From NCBI GenBank assembly GCA_003140915.1, contig PLLI01000034.1:7211-18231 (forward strand): a stretch of 11,021 bases of DNA, given 5' to 3'. This document shows positions 1-6,428 of this stretch, in pieces. The DNA comes from Candidatus Omnitrophota bacterium. GTDB lineage: Bacteria > Omnitrophota > Gorgyraeia > 2-01-FULL-45-10. Made by a program: the position numbers and the translations under genes. Positions within the stretch are counted from its first letter, which is position 1; every line of letters begins with the position of its first letter. The notes beneath the pieces were generated by a model that worked only from the letters and a program-made list of their open reading frames with translations, made no database searches and was not told the DNA's origin.

Positions 1-572
1 ATTCCTATAAATCCGAGTTCCAGTTCCTCACGAGCCTTACCAAGATGTTCGGCATAAAACCCGATGCGCGCTCCACGCTGGACTATAAAGAAGAGATAGA
101 GAAGTACCTCTTCAAAAAAGGGGTGGACGAGAATAAGACCGTAGTCTTATTGATAGATGAGGGACAGAAACTCTCCACGCCCTTTTTGGAGATATTGAGG
201 ACACTTCTGAATTACGAAACGAACGAGTATAAACTGCTTCAGCTCGTCATGGTATCGCAGATGGAATTATTACCGAGGATAAAGAAGATAAAGAACTTCC
301 GCGACAGGATATCCCTCAAATATATAATAAATCCACTTGACGAAGAAGAGACCAAAGAGATGATAGAGTTCAGGCTCCTCGAGGCGGGCCTGGAACCGCC
401 GAGAAAGATATTTACGGACGAGGCAATCGAGCGTATATACGAGTATACTCAAGGCTACCCGCGTAAAACGTCCATCATCTGCCACAACGCGCTTGAGGCG
501 CTCGTGATGCATGATAAGTCCATCGTGGACAGCGCCCTGGTTTCCAGGATAGTAGATAGGGAGATAATCTAA
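1..572 (+). CDS. GspA/ExeA-type AAA ATPase, C-terminal part (5' end outside window)
   Basis: The reading frame is open from the window edge (first complete codon at 3), so the ATG at 45 is internal and the N-terminus with the Walker A loop lies upstream. Visible from that ATG: a Walker B strand VVLLIDE (residues about 33-39) followed by GQKL, then the VMVSQMEL sensor-like strand, a basic stretch ending in FRDRISLKY, and the PLDEEET...RLLEAGL and GYPRKTS signatures. This order is typical of ExeA/GspA ATPases, which in known systems help place the secretin through the peptidoglycan, usually with GspB. The stop is immediately followed by the start of the GspC-like gene, and a secretin lies just beyond, which supports a secretion role. 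A related AAA ATPase of the transposition TniB type is less likely given these neighbours. Confidence 0.85.
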   Translation, partial: SYKSEFQFLTSLTKMFGIKPDARSTLDYKEEIEKYLFKKGVDENKTVVLLIDEGQKLSTPFLEILRTLLNYETNEYKLLQLVMVSQMELLPRIKKIKNFRDRISLKYIINPLDEEETKEMIEFRLLEAGLEPPRKIFTDEAIERIYEYTQGYPRKTSIICHNALEALVMHDKSIVDSALVSRIVDREII

Positions 573-1229
573 ATGGTCAAAGACACATCACCCGAAGAGA
601 GGCTTTTGAGCCTCATAAAGAGTAAAAATAAGAAGGCGAAAGAAGTCGCACCGTCCCCGGCACCTCAGGAAGCGAAAGCTGAGCCCGCCGCATCAAAGGC
701 CGACGCACGTCTCGACGGGATGCTCAAGGGCGAGCTATTTAAAAATAAGATCTTCGAGCCATCAAAGCTGAAGAACGTCAATAAATACCTGGTCGTTATC
801 CTGGGCATTCTCGTTCTATATTTTGTCATAGACCTTATATTCGCCAGGCCGTATAAGAACGTTCAAACGCTGATAGAGAAGAGCACACTTGCGCAAAACG
901 AAAAGGCCTTACCGGTCGAAACGAAAAAGACCACCATAGTGAAAGATTATTCGTCATATTCGAGCGCCATGCCCGGCAGGACGGTATTCGGCCAGGGCGG
1001 AGCGGCCGCGCCGGAAGACGTGGGGTCGGCCGGCAATATAGCCGACCAGATAGGCCTTGTGGGAATAGTTGCCGGCAACAACCCGCAGGCAATAATAGAG
1101 GATAAGAAGGCTCAGAAGACTTATTATTTGAACAAGGGGCAATCTTTTAACGGCTATACCGTAGAAGAGATATCGGAAGGCAAGGTTATGCTTGACCATG
1201 AAGGTCAAAAGATTTCACTCTTTTTATAA
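573..1229 (+). CDS. GspC/PilP-like inner-membrane protein of a secretin-based secretion system
   Basis: This 218-residue protein has a charged, Ala/Pro/Lys-rich cytoplasmic N-terminus (1-70), one transmembrane helix (about 72-90), a low-complexity periplasmic linker, and a small C-terminal beta domain (about 155-218). The domain has the pattern IGLVGIVAGN, AIIEDKKAQKTYYL, GQSFNGYTVEEI, VMLDHEGQKISL. That matches the homology region of GspC, similar to PilP, which links the inner-membrane platform to the N0 domain of the secretin. No PDZ domain follows, unlike classical GspC. The ATG directly abuts the stop of the ATPase (TAAATG), with a GGGAGA ribosome site at about 559-564, and the secretin follows after a few bases, so the three are surely co-transcribed. 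The family assignment rests on pattern and position. Confidence 0.75.
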   Translation: MVKDTSPEERLLSLIKSKNKKAKEVAPSPAPQEAKAEPAASKADARLDGMLKGELFKNKIFEPSKLKNVNKYLVVILGILVLYFVIDLIFARPYKNVQTLIEKSTLAQNEKALPVETKKTTIVKDYSSYSSAMPGRTVFGQGGAAAPEDVGSAGNIADQIGLVGIVAGNNPQAIIEDKKAQKTYYLNKGQSFNGYTVEEISEGKVMLDHEGQKISLFL

Positions 1230-1247
1230 AAAATTATGGGGGATGAT

Positions 1248-3257
1248 ATGAAAAAAATAATTTCCAGCATGGTCGTTATGACATTTACTTTCGCTTCTTT
1301 GGCCTGCGCCGATATCCAGATGGATTCGGCTTCCGCGCTTGTCTCAGGCCCGGCGGGCCCGATGCCCGCGGCAATGGGGTCGGATAAAATATCTCTCGAC
1401 CTCAAAGGGATGGACGTCATAGAAGTGATAAAGATGCTGGCCACGAAGGGCAACCTGAACGTCATTCTCTCCAATGACGTGAAGGGGCGAGTTACGATAT
1501 TCCTGAAGAGCGTCAATATCATGGATGCCCTCGAGATCATTCTTGCCGCCAACGGCCTGGCATATGACGTCCGGGGCGACATCATATACATAATGGCACA
1601 GAGAGAATATGAAACGATATACGGCGAAAAATATGCGGACAGAAAAGAGGCCAAAACGTTTCAGTTGAAATATGCCAAGGCCGCTGAAGTTGCCAAGGCG
1701 CTCAACCAGATGAAGACGAAGATCGGCAAAATAGTGGTAGACGACGGTTCGAATACCATAGTTGTAATCGACTCGCCGCAGACGCTTGCGCAGATAAGCG
1801 AAGCAGTAGGTAAGATAGACATGCCTACCTTGACGAAGGTCTTCGAGTTGAGGTACGCGAGAGCCGCGGACCTCAAAACGAAGATTACGGATATATTGAC
1901 GAAGGGAGTTGGCACACTGCAGATCGATGAGAGGACAAATAAGATCGCCGTCACGGACCTGGAGCGGAGGATGAATGAGATCCAGGAACTTGTGACAGCT
2001 TTCGACGATAAACTGCAGCAGGTCCTGATCGAGGCGAAGATCGTCCAGATCACCCTGAATGACAATTATAAATTGGGCGTCGACTGGCAAGCCGTGATCA
2101 AAAAAGTCGGCGACGTGAGTAAAGATATTAATCTATCCAGCGCGTTCCAGCTTGCCGCACAAAACGCCTTGGGCCCTCCGGGCGCCCAGATCGTTATCGG
2201 AGCCCTCGGCCAATCTGATTGGTCCACGATGATCCAGGTATTGAAAGAAGTGGGCGACACGGACCTTCTGTCGAGCCCCCGAATAACCGCATTGAATAAC
2301 CAGGAGGCGAAGATAATGATCGGCACCTCCCAGCCTTACGCGACCAATACCGTGACCCAGACTACGGGCCTGGCCACTACCGCGACGAACCTTTCGTTCA
2401 TCGACATAGGCGTAAAGTTATATGTTACACCGACCATCAATAAGGACGGGTTCATTACGATGAAGATCAAACCGGAAGTGAGCTCGTCGACCTCAAATTA
2501 TACTTATGGCGCAAGTCAGAGCGTGGATGTGAACGGCAACATAATAGCATCCCAGCCGGGCACGACGGTGCCTATCGTGACCACAACGCAAGCCGAGACG
2601 AGCGTTACCGTAAAAGACGGCACGACTATAATCATCGGAGGCTTGATACAGGACCAGAGGACGAGTACCATAGATAAGATCCCGTTCCTGGGAGACATTC
2701 CCGTTATCGGGCAGGCATTCAGGAAGACAGTAAGCACGGTTCAGAAACAGGAACTCGTTGTATTCCTGACGCCGCATATCGTGACGGGAGAATATGACCT
2801 GCTGGAGCAGCCCAAGACTTATCCCATCGGAGAGAAAGGTTTTACCATGTCGGAGAAGCCTGCGTTTGAGAGAAGGAACAGAGAAAATATGGACCCAGAC
2901 ATGTTCAAGGCGAAGAAGACTTACCCGGGTGAGAAGAAGAAAGAGCTGTCGGCCGGAGGACGGGTCGTGATAAAGACGCCCGAAGACTATTTTTCTGTCG
3001 TGAAGAGCAGGATAATCGAAAATGTTCAGCTGCCGAAGACGACGCAGGGCATTTCGACGAGAGGAAGCGTTAAGATAACGTTTCTGTTATCTTCCAAAGG
3101 TAAGCTCAGGGGAGGGCCGGATATTTTAAAGTCGTCGAATCCCATCCTCGACGGGCCGGCAGTGGATGCCGTAAAGAGCGCGGACCCTTTTCCTCCGTTC
3201 CCGCAGTCTATGGGGCCGGATGACAAGCGCTTCAATATAGATATTTCGAATGAATAA
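1248..3257 (+). CDS. Type II/IV secretin (GspD/PilQ family) with C-terminal TonB/TolA-C-like domain
   Basis: This is an outer-membrane gated channel of a type II secretion or type IV pilus-like system. The start at 1248 is preferred over the in-frame ATG at 1236 because it gives a clean signal peptide (MKK, hydrophobic core, cleavage near LACA) and a GGGGGA site just upstream. Residue numbers follow the 1248 start. Domains: an N0/STN-like domain (about 47-117), two secretin N domains (about 134-192 and 195-254), and the secretin core (about 255-512). The core has VLIEAKIVQI, the LLSSPRI strand, the signature DGTTIIIGGL with KIPFLGDIPVIGQAF, and ends VVFLTPHIV. After a basic, Pro-containing linker there is a second domain (about 574-666) with RGSVKITFLLSSKGKL, SSNPILDGPAVDAV and DPFPPFP, which resembles TonB/TolA C-terminal domains. 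At 669 residues it is near normal length for a secretin, but the tail is unusual. Confidence 0.93.
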   Translation: MKKIISSMVVMTFTFASLACADIQMDSASALVSGPAGPMPAAMGSDKISLDLKGMDVIEVIKMLATKGNLNVILSNDVKGRVTIFLKSVNIMDALEIILAANGLAYDVRGDIIYIMAQREYETIYGEKYADRKEAKTFQLKYAKAAEVAKALNQMKTKIGKIVVDDGSNTIVVIDSPQTLAQISEAVGKIDMPTLTKVFELRYARAADLKTKITDILTKGVGTLQIDERTNKIAVTDLERRMNEIQELVTAFDDKLQQVLIEAKIVQITLNDNYKLGVDWQAVIKKVGDVSKDINLSSAFQLAAQNALGPPGAQIVIGALGQSDWSTMIQVLKEVGDTDLLSSPRITALNNQEAKIMIGTSQPYATNTVTQTTGLATTATNLSFIDIGVKLYVTPTINKDGFITMKIKPEVSSSTSNYTYGASQSVDVNGNIIASQPGTTVPIVTTTQAETSVTVKDGTTIIIGGLIQDQRTSTIDKIPFLGDIPVIGQAFRKTVSTVQKQELVVFLTPHIVTGEYDLLEQPKTYPIGEKGFTMSEKPAFERRNRENMDPDMFKAKKTYPGEKKKELSAGGRVVIKTPEDYFSVVKSRIIENVQLPKTTQGISTRGSVKITFLLSSKGKLRGGPDILKSSNPILDGPAVDAVKSADPFPPFPQSMGPDDKRFNIDISNE

Positions 3258-3299
3258 TGGTAATATGAACCATATCTTGCGAACGAAAGGGGATTTTTC

Positions 3300-3827
3300 A
3301 TGAATAAGGATGGCGGTAAGATAGTCTTGATCTCTCTGGGTTTGATCTGTTTTATTCTCCTCTGGTCCACCGTAGCATTCTACGTGATGGAGGAAGGGGA
3401 AAAAGGCAAAAGGAACACCTTGCAGAAAAGGTTCGATGAGATCACCGTTGTCAAGAGCGACCTCGAAAAGAAATTTAAAGAAGCGGAGACGCTTACCGTG
3501 GAACTCAAAACGAGGCTGAAGACCCAGGAAGATACGATAGCTGTCATGACCGAGCGTCTTGATAAAGAGAAGGCGACGGGCGATACGAGCATGCTCAAGC
3601 TTCAGGCGCGTGAGAACGAAATCCGTGAGATGAAGGCGAAACTTGAAAATGAAACGGCAGAGAAGAATAGTCTCGTCGCGAAATTTTCAAAGGCAGATGA
3701 GGAATGCGCTAATTTGAAGGCCCAGCTTGAAAATATCACCAAGACGAAAGAAGATACCGACAAGAAGGCCAAGGAGACGGTTGAGAAAGAAGGAGTGTCG
3801 CTGGGTACCATTGTAGTAGCCCGATAA
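3300..3827 (+). CDS. Membrane-anchored coiled-coil protein, function unknown
   Basis: The 175-residue product has one N-terminal membrane helix (about 8-30) followed by a long Lys/Glu-rich heptad-like region (about 31-165) that should form a coiled coil. Its last residues are LGTIVVAR. A strong AAAGGGGA ribosome site at 3286-3293, six bases upstream, supports the ATG at 3300. It lies 42 bases after the secretin on the same strand, so it may belong to the secretion cluster, perhaps as a structural or scaffold protein; that is inference from position. The last three codons and the stop (GTA GCC CGA TAA) are the first bases of the tandem repeat array that follows, so the C-terminus may have been altered or shortened by the repeat. 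No enzyme or binding motif is visible and no family is recognised. Confidence 0.7.
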   Translation: MNKDGGKIVLISLGLICFILLWSTVAFYVMEEGEKGKRNTLQKRFDEITVVKSDLEKKFKEAETLTVELKTRLKTQEDTIAVMTERLDKEKATGDTSMLKLQARENEIREMKAKLENETAEKNSLVAKFSKADEECANLKAQLENITKTKEDTDKKAKETVEKEGVSLGTIVVAR

Positions 3828-3930
3828 TCATACAGTGTGAGTAGGCACAAATTTTCTCCTAAAATTTGTAGCCCGATAGTCATGCTGCATGAGTAGGCAC
3901 AAATTTTCTCCGAAAATTTGTAGCCCGATA
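3816..3930 (+). repeat. Tandem 52-bp hairpin-forming repeats (two units plus a partial third)
   Basis: Units start at 3816, 3868 and 3920 with GTAGCCCGATA. The two full units are each 52 bases. Each contains a small inverted repeat (TCATAC-A-GTGTGA at 3828-3840; TCATGC-T-GCATGA at 3880-3892) and a larger hairpin (GGC plus ACAAATTTT, five-base loop CTCCT or CTCCG, AAAATTTGT, bulged A, GCC) at 3844-3873 and 3896-3925. The two small stems differ, but pairing is kept (T-G in one, C-G in the other), and the loop of the large hairpin also varies. The third unit continues directly into an unrelated GC-rich palindrome. The function is unknown; RNA-level structure is likely. Confidence 0.85.
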
Positions 3931-3948
3931 ACACCGCCGCGGCGGTGT
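3931..3948. repeat. Perfect 18-bp GC-rich palindrome between gene clusters
   Basis: ACACCGCCGCGGCGGTGT is its own reverse complement. It follows the partial third repeat unit, at the position where the other units carry their small hairpin, and ends six bases before the predicted -35 box of the hisG promoter. As RNA it could fold into a stem, but no U-run follows directly, so a classical intrinsic terminator is doubtful. As DNA it could be an operator for a dimeric regulator. Both roles are inferred. Confidence 0.6.
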
Positions 3949-3954
3949 GAAAGA

Positions 3955-3983
3955 TTGACTTTTATAGTTATATTATGTAAAAT
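3955..3983 (+). promoter_or_regulatory. Predicted sigma-70-type promoter for the hisG-transketolase unit
   Basis: TTGACT (3955-3960) and TAAAAT (3978-3983) are separated by exactly 17 bases; each differs from consensus by one base. The spacer and surroundings are AT-rich. The start of transcription would fall near 3990, leaving a leader of about 48 bases before the GTG of hisG. It is the only good promoter-like site seen in the only sizeable intergenic gap. Confidence 0.55.
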
Positions 3984-3991
3984 TAGATACC

Positions 3992-4036
3992 GTGAAGCAG
4001 AGAAAGAAGCATCTGAAAATAAAGAAGGAAGGGTAA
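3992..4036 (+). other. Possible 14-codon leader ORF in the hisG 5' region
   Basis: GTG at 3992 opens a short frame encoding a very basic peptide ([13 protein letters not shown] after the first residue) that stops one base before the hisG GTG and runs through the hisG ribosome site. It has no ribosome site of its own and begins within a few bases of the predicted transcription start, so it would be nearly leaderless. It holds a single His codon, so it is not a classical his attenuator. It may be chance. Confidence 0.2.
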
Positions 4037-4037
4037 A

Positions 4038-4922
4038 GTGAAAGAGAAAGCTTTGAAACTCAAGCTCGGCATACCGAAGGGCAGCCTTCAGGAGGCTACC
4101 GTGAGGATGTTCAAAAAAGCCGGTTTCTGTCTCGGCATAAGCGAAAGATCTTACTTTCCGTCGATAGACGACGATGAAATAGAAGTCATACTATTCAGGG
4201 CCCAGGAGATGTCCCGCTATGTCGAAGACGGCATCCTCGACGTCGGTATTACCGGCAACGACTGGATATTGGAAAATTCTTCCAACGTCGTAAGGGTAGC
4301 CGAACTTATCTATGCCAAACAAAGCATGCGCCCCGTCCGGTGGGTTCTCGCCGTCCCGGAAGCGTCACGGATCAAGAAAGTGAAGGACTTGAAAGGCAAG
4401 AGGATAGCCACCGAGCTCGTGAACGTTACGAAGAATTATTTGAAAAATAACGGCGTGAAAGCGGACGTCGAGTTCAGCTGGGGCGCGACCGAGGTCAAGG
4501 CGGCCATAGGCGTCGACGCGATCGTCGAGGTCACTGAGACAGGGTCGAGCCTTAGGGCAAATAAACTAAGAGAAGTCGCGACCGTTTGCCAATCTACGAC
4601 CCAGTTGATAGCCAACAGGAAGAGCTGGATGATACCGCGGAAACGCAGCAAGATAGAAAATCTCGCCCTTCTTCTCAAAGGCGCGATACTTGCCGAAGAG
4701 AAAGTGGGGCTCAAGATGAACGTCTTGAAGAAGGACCTGAAGGCGGTCTTGGGCCTGTTGCCGGCAATGAAGAAGCCGACCATATCAGAGCTCTCCGATC
4801 CGGGATGGGTGGATGTGGATACGATTATAGACGAAAAGACAGTTAAATACCTGATCCCGCAATTGAAAAATGCCGGGGCCCAGGGTATCATTGAGTATCC
4901 GTTGAATAAAGTTATTTACTAG
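4038..4922 (+). CDS. hisG: ATP phosphoribosyltransferase, long form (HisG)
   Basis: HisG catalyses the first step of histidine synthesis, joining ATP and PRPP to give phosphoribosyl-ATP, in the cytoplasm. The 294-residue length and C-terminal domain mark the long form, which carries its own regulatory domain and needs no HisZ. Visible motifs: [14 protein letters not shown] at the N-terminus, [10 protein letters not shown] (about 68-76), the PRPP-binding loop region [16 protein letters not shown] (160-175), and the C-terminal HisG_C domain (about 215-294) ending [14 protein letters not shown], the part where histidine feedback acts in this family. The GTG start is chosen because an in-frame TAA lies at 4020, no other start codon lies between, and GGAAGGG sits at 4027-4033. 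No other his gene is seen in the window. It is the first gene after the predicted promoter. Confidence 0.96.
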   Translation: MKEKALKLKLGIPKGSLQEATVRMFKKAGFCLGISERSYFPSIDDDEIEVILFRAQEMSRYVEDGILDVGITGNDWILENSSNVVRVAELIYAKQSMRPVRWVLAVPEASRIKKVKDLKGKRIATELVNVTKNYLKNNGVKADVEFSWGATEVKAAIGVDAIVEVTETGSSLRANKLREVATVCQSTTQLIANRKSWMIPRKRSKIENLALLLKGAILAEEKVGLKMNVLKKDLKAVLGLLPAMKKPTISELSDPGWVDVDTIIDEKTVKYLIPQLKNAGAQGIIEYPLNKVIY

Positions 4923-4942
4923 ATAGCCGAATTTAAAAGTAG

Positions 4943-4950
4943 GGAGGTGA
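4943..4950 (+). promoter_or_regulatory. Strong Shine-Dalgarno site for the mS38-like small gene
   Basis: GGAGGTGA is a near-complete match to the 16S rRNA anti-Shine-Dalgarno sequence and lies seven bases before the ATG at 4958. It is the best ribosome site in the window and shows that the tiny ORF downstream is really translated, probably at a high rate. Confidence 0.85.
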
Positions 4951-4957
4951 TTGGAAC

Positions 4958-5047
4958 ATGCCCTGCGGTAGAAAAAGAAAACGCGCAAAGATGGCGAAGC
5001 ATAAAAGAAAGAAAAGGATGAGAAGAGATCGCCACAAGAAGAAATAA
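4958..5047 (+). CDS. 29-residue AURKAIP1/COX24 (mS38)-like small basic protein
   Basis: The ORF begins MPCGRKRKRAK and is almost all Lys, Arg and His, with four to five hydrophobic residues in total. The core KMAKHKRKKR followed by MRRDRHKKK matches the signature of the COX24/AURKAIP1 C-terminal domain (KM-x-KHK-x-KKR). The eukaryotic members of that family are mitochondrial small-subunit ribosomal protein mS38; short bacterial relatives of about 30-40 residues are known. By analogy it probably binds rRNA in the ribosome. It lies 35 bases after hisG on the same strand, behind an excellent ribosome site, and is followed by a strong stem-loop. The function in bacteria is inferred from the family, not shown here. 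Confidence 0.82.
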   Translation: MPCGRKRKRAKMAKHKRKKRMRRDRHKKK

Positions 5048-5055
5048 CTGGTTTT

Positions 5056-5092
5056 CGGTTATCGGCCGGCAAAAGCAACCGGCTGATAACCG
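5056..5092 (+). other. Strong stem-loop between the mS38-like gene and the TPR gene
   Basis: CGGTTATCGGCCGG (5056-5069) pairs with CCGGCTGATAACCG (5079-5092) over 14 base pairs with one G-U pair and a nine-base loop. The following sequence is ATCCAAAAAATATTG, so there is no U-run and it is not a standard intrinsic terminator. It ends 13 bases before the TTG start of the TPR gene. It may stabilise the upstream mRNA or limit readthrough or TPR translation. Confidence 0.6.
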
Positions 5093-5105
5093 GATCCAAA
5101 AAATA

Positions 5106-6428
5106 TTGATTTGTCTTGCAGCCGCCGCCGCTTCCGTAGCATTAATACTTACGAATTTAGAAGCAGTAATGGACATATCTGCAAGGGGCCGCGCCTTTGC
5201 CGTGTGCAAGATCTATGCGGAGAGCGTCCGTTCGTCAAGTGCCCTTTCGAGGTCATTGGCCCATTACACCAGGGCCATCATCTACGATAATGAAGAAAAG
5301 TTCGTCGAGGCGATACGTGAATACGGCGAGGCATTGTCGCTTGAACCGAACATAAGCTATATCCACACGCGGCTTGCCGTAGATTACATACTCACGGACA
5401 AGTATGAGCTTGCGTTAGGCGAACTTAAGACAGCCGGGTCCCTCGACCTGCAGGACCTGAAGCCGAAATTCCTGACGGCCCTTGTCTATACTGCGCAAGG
5501 CAAGTTTGAGAACGCCAGGAAAGAGTATACGGATATAATGCGCATGGACCCGGAATCGGTCTGGGCGCTCAGTTCTTTAGCGGATCTTTTGGTACTTCAG
5601 AAGAAGATGAACGAGGCAGCGGCCATTTATGAGAAACTTTTGGCCAAAGAAAAGGATTCCAGCGTTCTCTATTTCAACCTCGCGATCATCTATTCTAAGA
5701 TGGGCAAGACTGGCCAGGCGATAAAAAAATTAGAAGAAGCCTTAAGATCCGATCCCGATTACGTCGAGGCCTATATAGGGTTGGGGGTTCTTTACGAATC
5801 GAAGAAAGATTATGCCGAGGCGATCAGGAATTTTAACAAGGCGCTTGAGATAAAGCCGGCAGATCCGCTGCTTTACTCTGATCTGGGGTTGTTATACATA
5901 AAAGAAAAGCATTACGATGAGGCCATCGCTCTTTTAGAGAAGGCCATTAAAAGCGGGATAAGAGATGCCGGTTTATATATTGCCGCAGGATATGCTGATA
6001 GCGAACTGGGCCGTTACGCGGAGGCTTTAAAATTTTATAACAAGGCGCTTGAATTGGACAGAGGCGAACCTGCCGTATACTTTTATCTGGGCGCCTTATA
6101 CGAAAAGTTGAAGGATAAGAATGCCGCGATAAAAGAATTGAGGCAAGCCATAAAGGTCGACCCTAAATTCGCGGATGCGTACAATTACCTCGGATATATG
6201 TTCGCCGAGGCGGGCGAGAACCTCGACGAGGCGATCGAGCTTATAAAGAAAGCGCTTGCGATAGACCCGCATAACGGCGCTTATATAGATTCGCTTGGCT
6301 GGGCATATTTTAAGAAAGGCATGTATAAAGAAGCGCTTGTTGAATTGGAGAAGGCAATTAAGTCAGAGCCCGGTGACCCGGATATAAAAGGGCACCTGGA
6401 TGCGGTGAGGAAGAAGCTGAAAAAATGA
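5106..6428 (+). CDS. TPR-repeat protein with N-terminal membrane anchor or signal
   Basis: The 440-residue product is about eleven tandem tetratricopeptide repeats (about 50-425), with repeated patterns such as YAEAIRNFNKALEIKP, YDEAIALLEKAI, YAEALKFYNKALELD and YKEALVELEKAI. TPR arrays bind other proteins; no enzyme domain is present. The first 20 residues from the TTG start are hydrophobic (ICLAAAAASVALIL), suggesting a membrane anchor or uncleaved signal. The TTG is the only start codon in this frame between the TGA at 5019 and the ATG at 5169; starting at 5169 would remove the hydrophobic segment, and neither start has a good ribosome site. Its stop overlaps the transketolase start as ATGA, implying translational coupling. 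The partner is unknown, though the context may link it to the envelope proteins downstream. Confidence 0.88.
   Translation: MICLAAAAASVALILTNLEAVMDISARGRAFAVCKIYAESVRSSSALSRSLAHYTRAIIYDNEEKFVEAIREYGEALSLEPNISYIHTRLAVDYILTDKYELALGELKTAGSLDLQDLKPKFLTALVYTAQGKFENARKEYTDIMRMDPESVWALSSLADLLVLQKKMNEAAAIYEKLLAKEKDSSVLYFNLAIIYSKMGKTGQAIKKLEEALRSDPDYVEAYIGLGVLYESKKDYAEAIRNFNKALEIKPADPLLYSDLGLLYIKEKHYDEAIALLEKAIKSGIRDAGLYIAAGYADSELGRYAEALKFYNKALELDRGEPAVYFYLGALYEKLKDKNAAIKELRQAIKVDPKFADAYNYLGYMFAEAGENLDEAIELIKKALAIDPHNGAYIDSLGWAYFKKGMYKEALVELEKAIKSEPGDPDIKGHLDAVRKKLKK

Noticed and set aside
1344..2090. Long antisense open frame (248 codons) opposite the secretin gene, plus others at 1205-1654 and 1661-2065
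   Set aside because: They lie opposite a clear secretin with full family motifs, their translations show no family signs, and they lack good ribosome sites. They are by-products of codon use on the coding strand.
3602..3934. Minus-strand ORF of 110 codons across the repeat array
   Set aside because: Its repeated peptide is simply the translated 52-bp repeat, and the rest is antisense to the coiled-coil gene.
3816..3948. CRISPR array
   Set aside because: The units are contiguous, differ from each other, and have no unique spacers between short identical repeats; no cas gene is present.
3971..3976. TATTAT as the -10 box
   Set aside because: It is only 10 bases from TTGACT, too close; TAAAAT at 3978 has the ideal 17-base spacing.
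5056..5092. Intrinsic terminator after the mS38-like gene
   Set aside because: The stem is strong, but it is followed by A-rich rather than T-rich sequence on the + strand, and on the - strand there is no T-run either. It is recorded as a stem-loop only.
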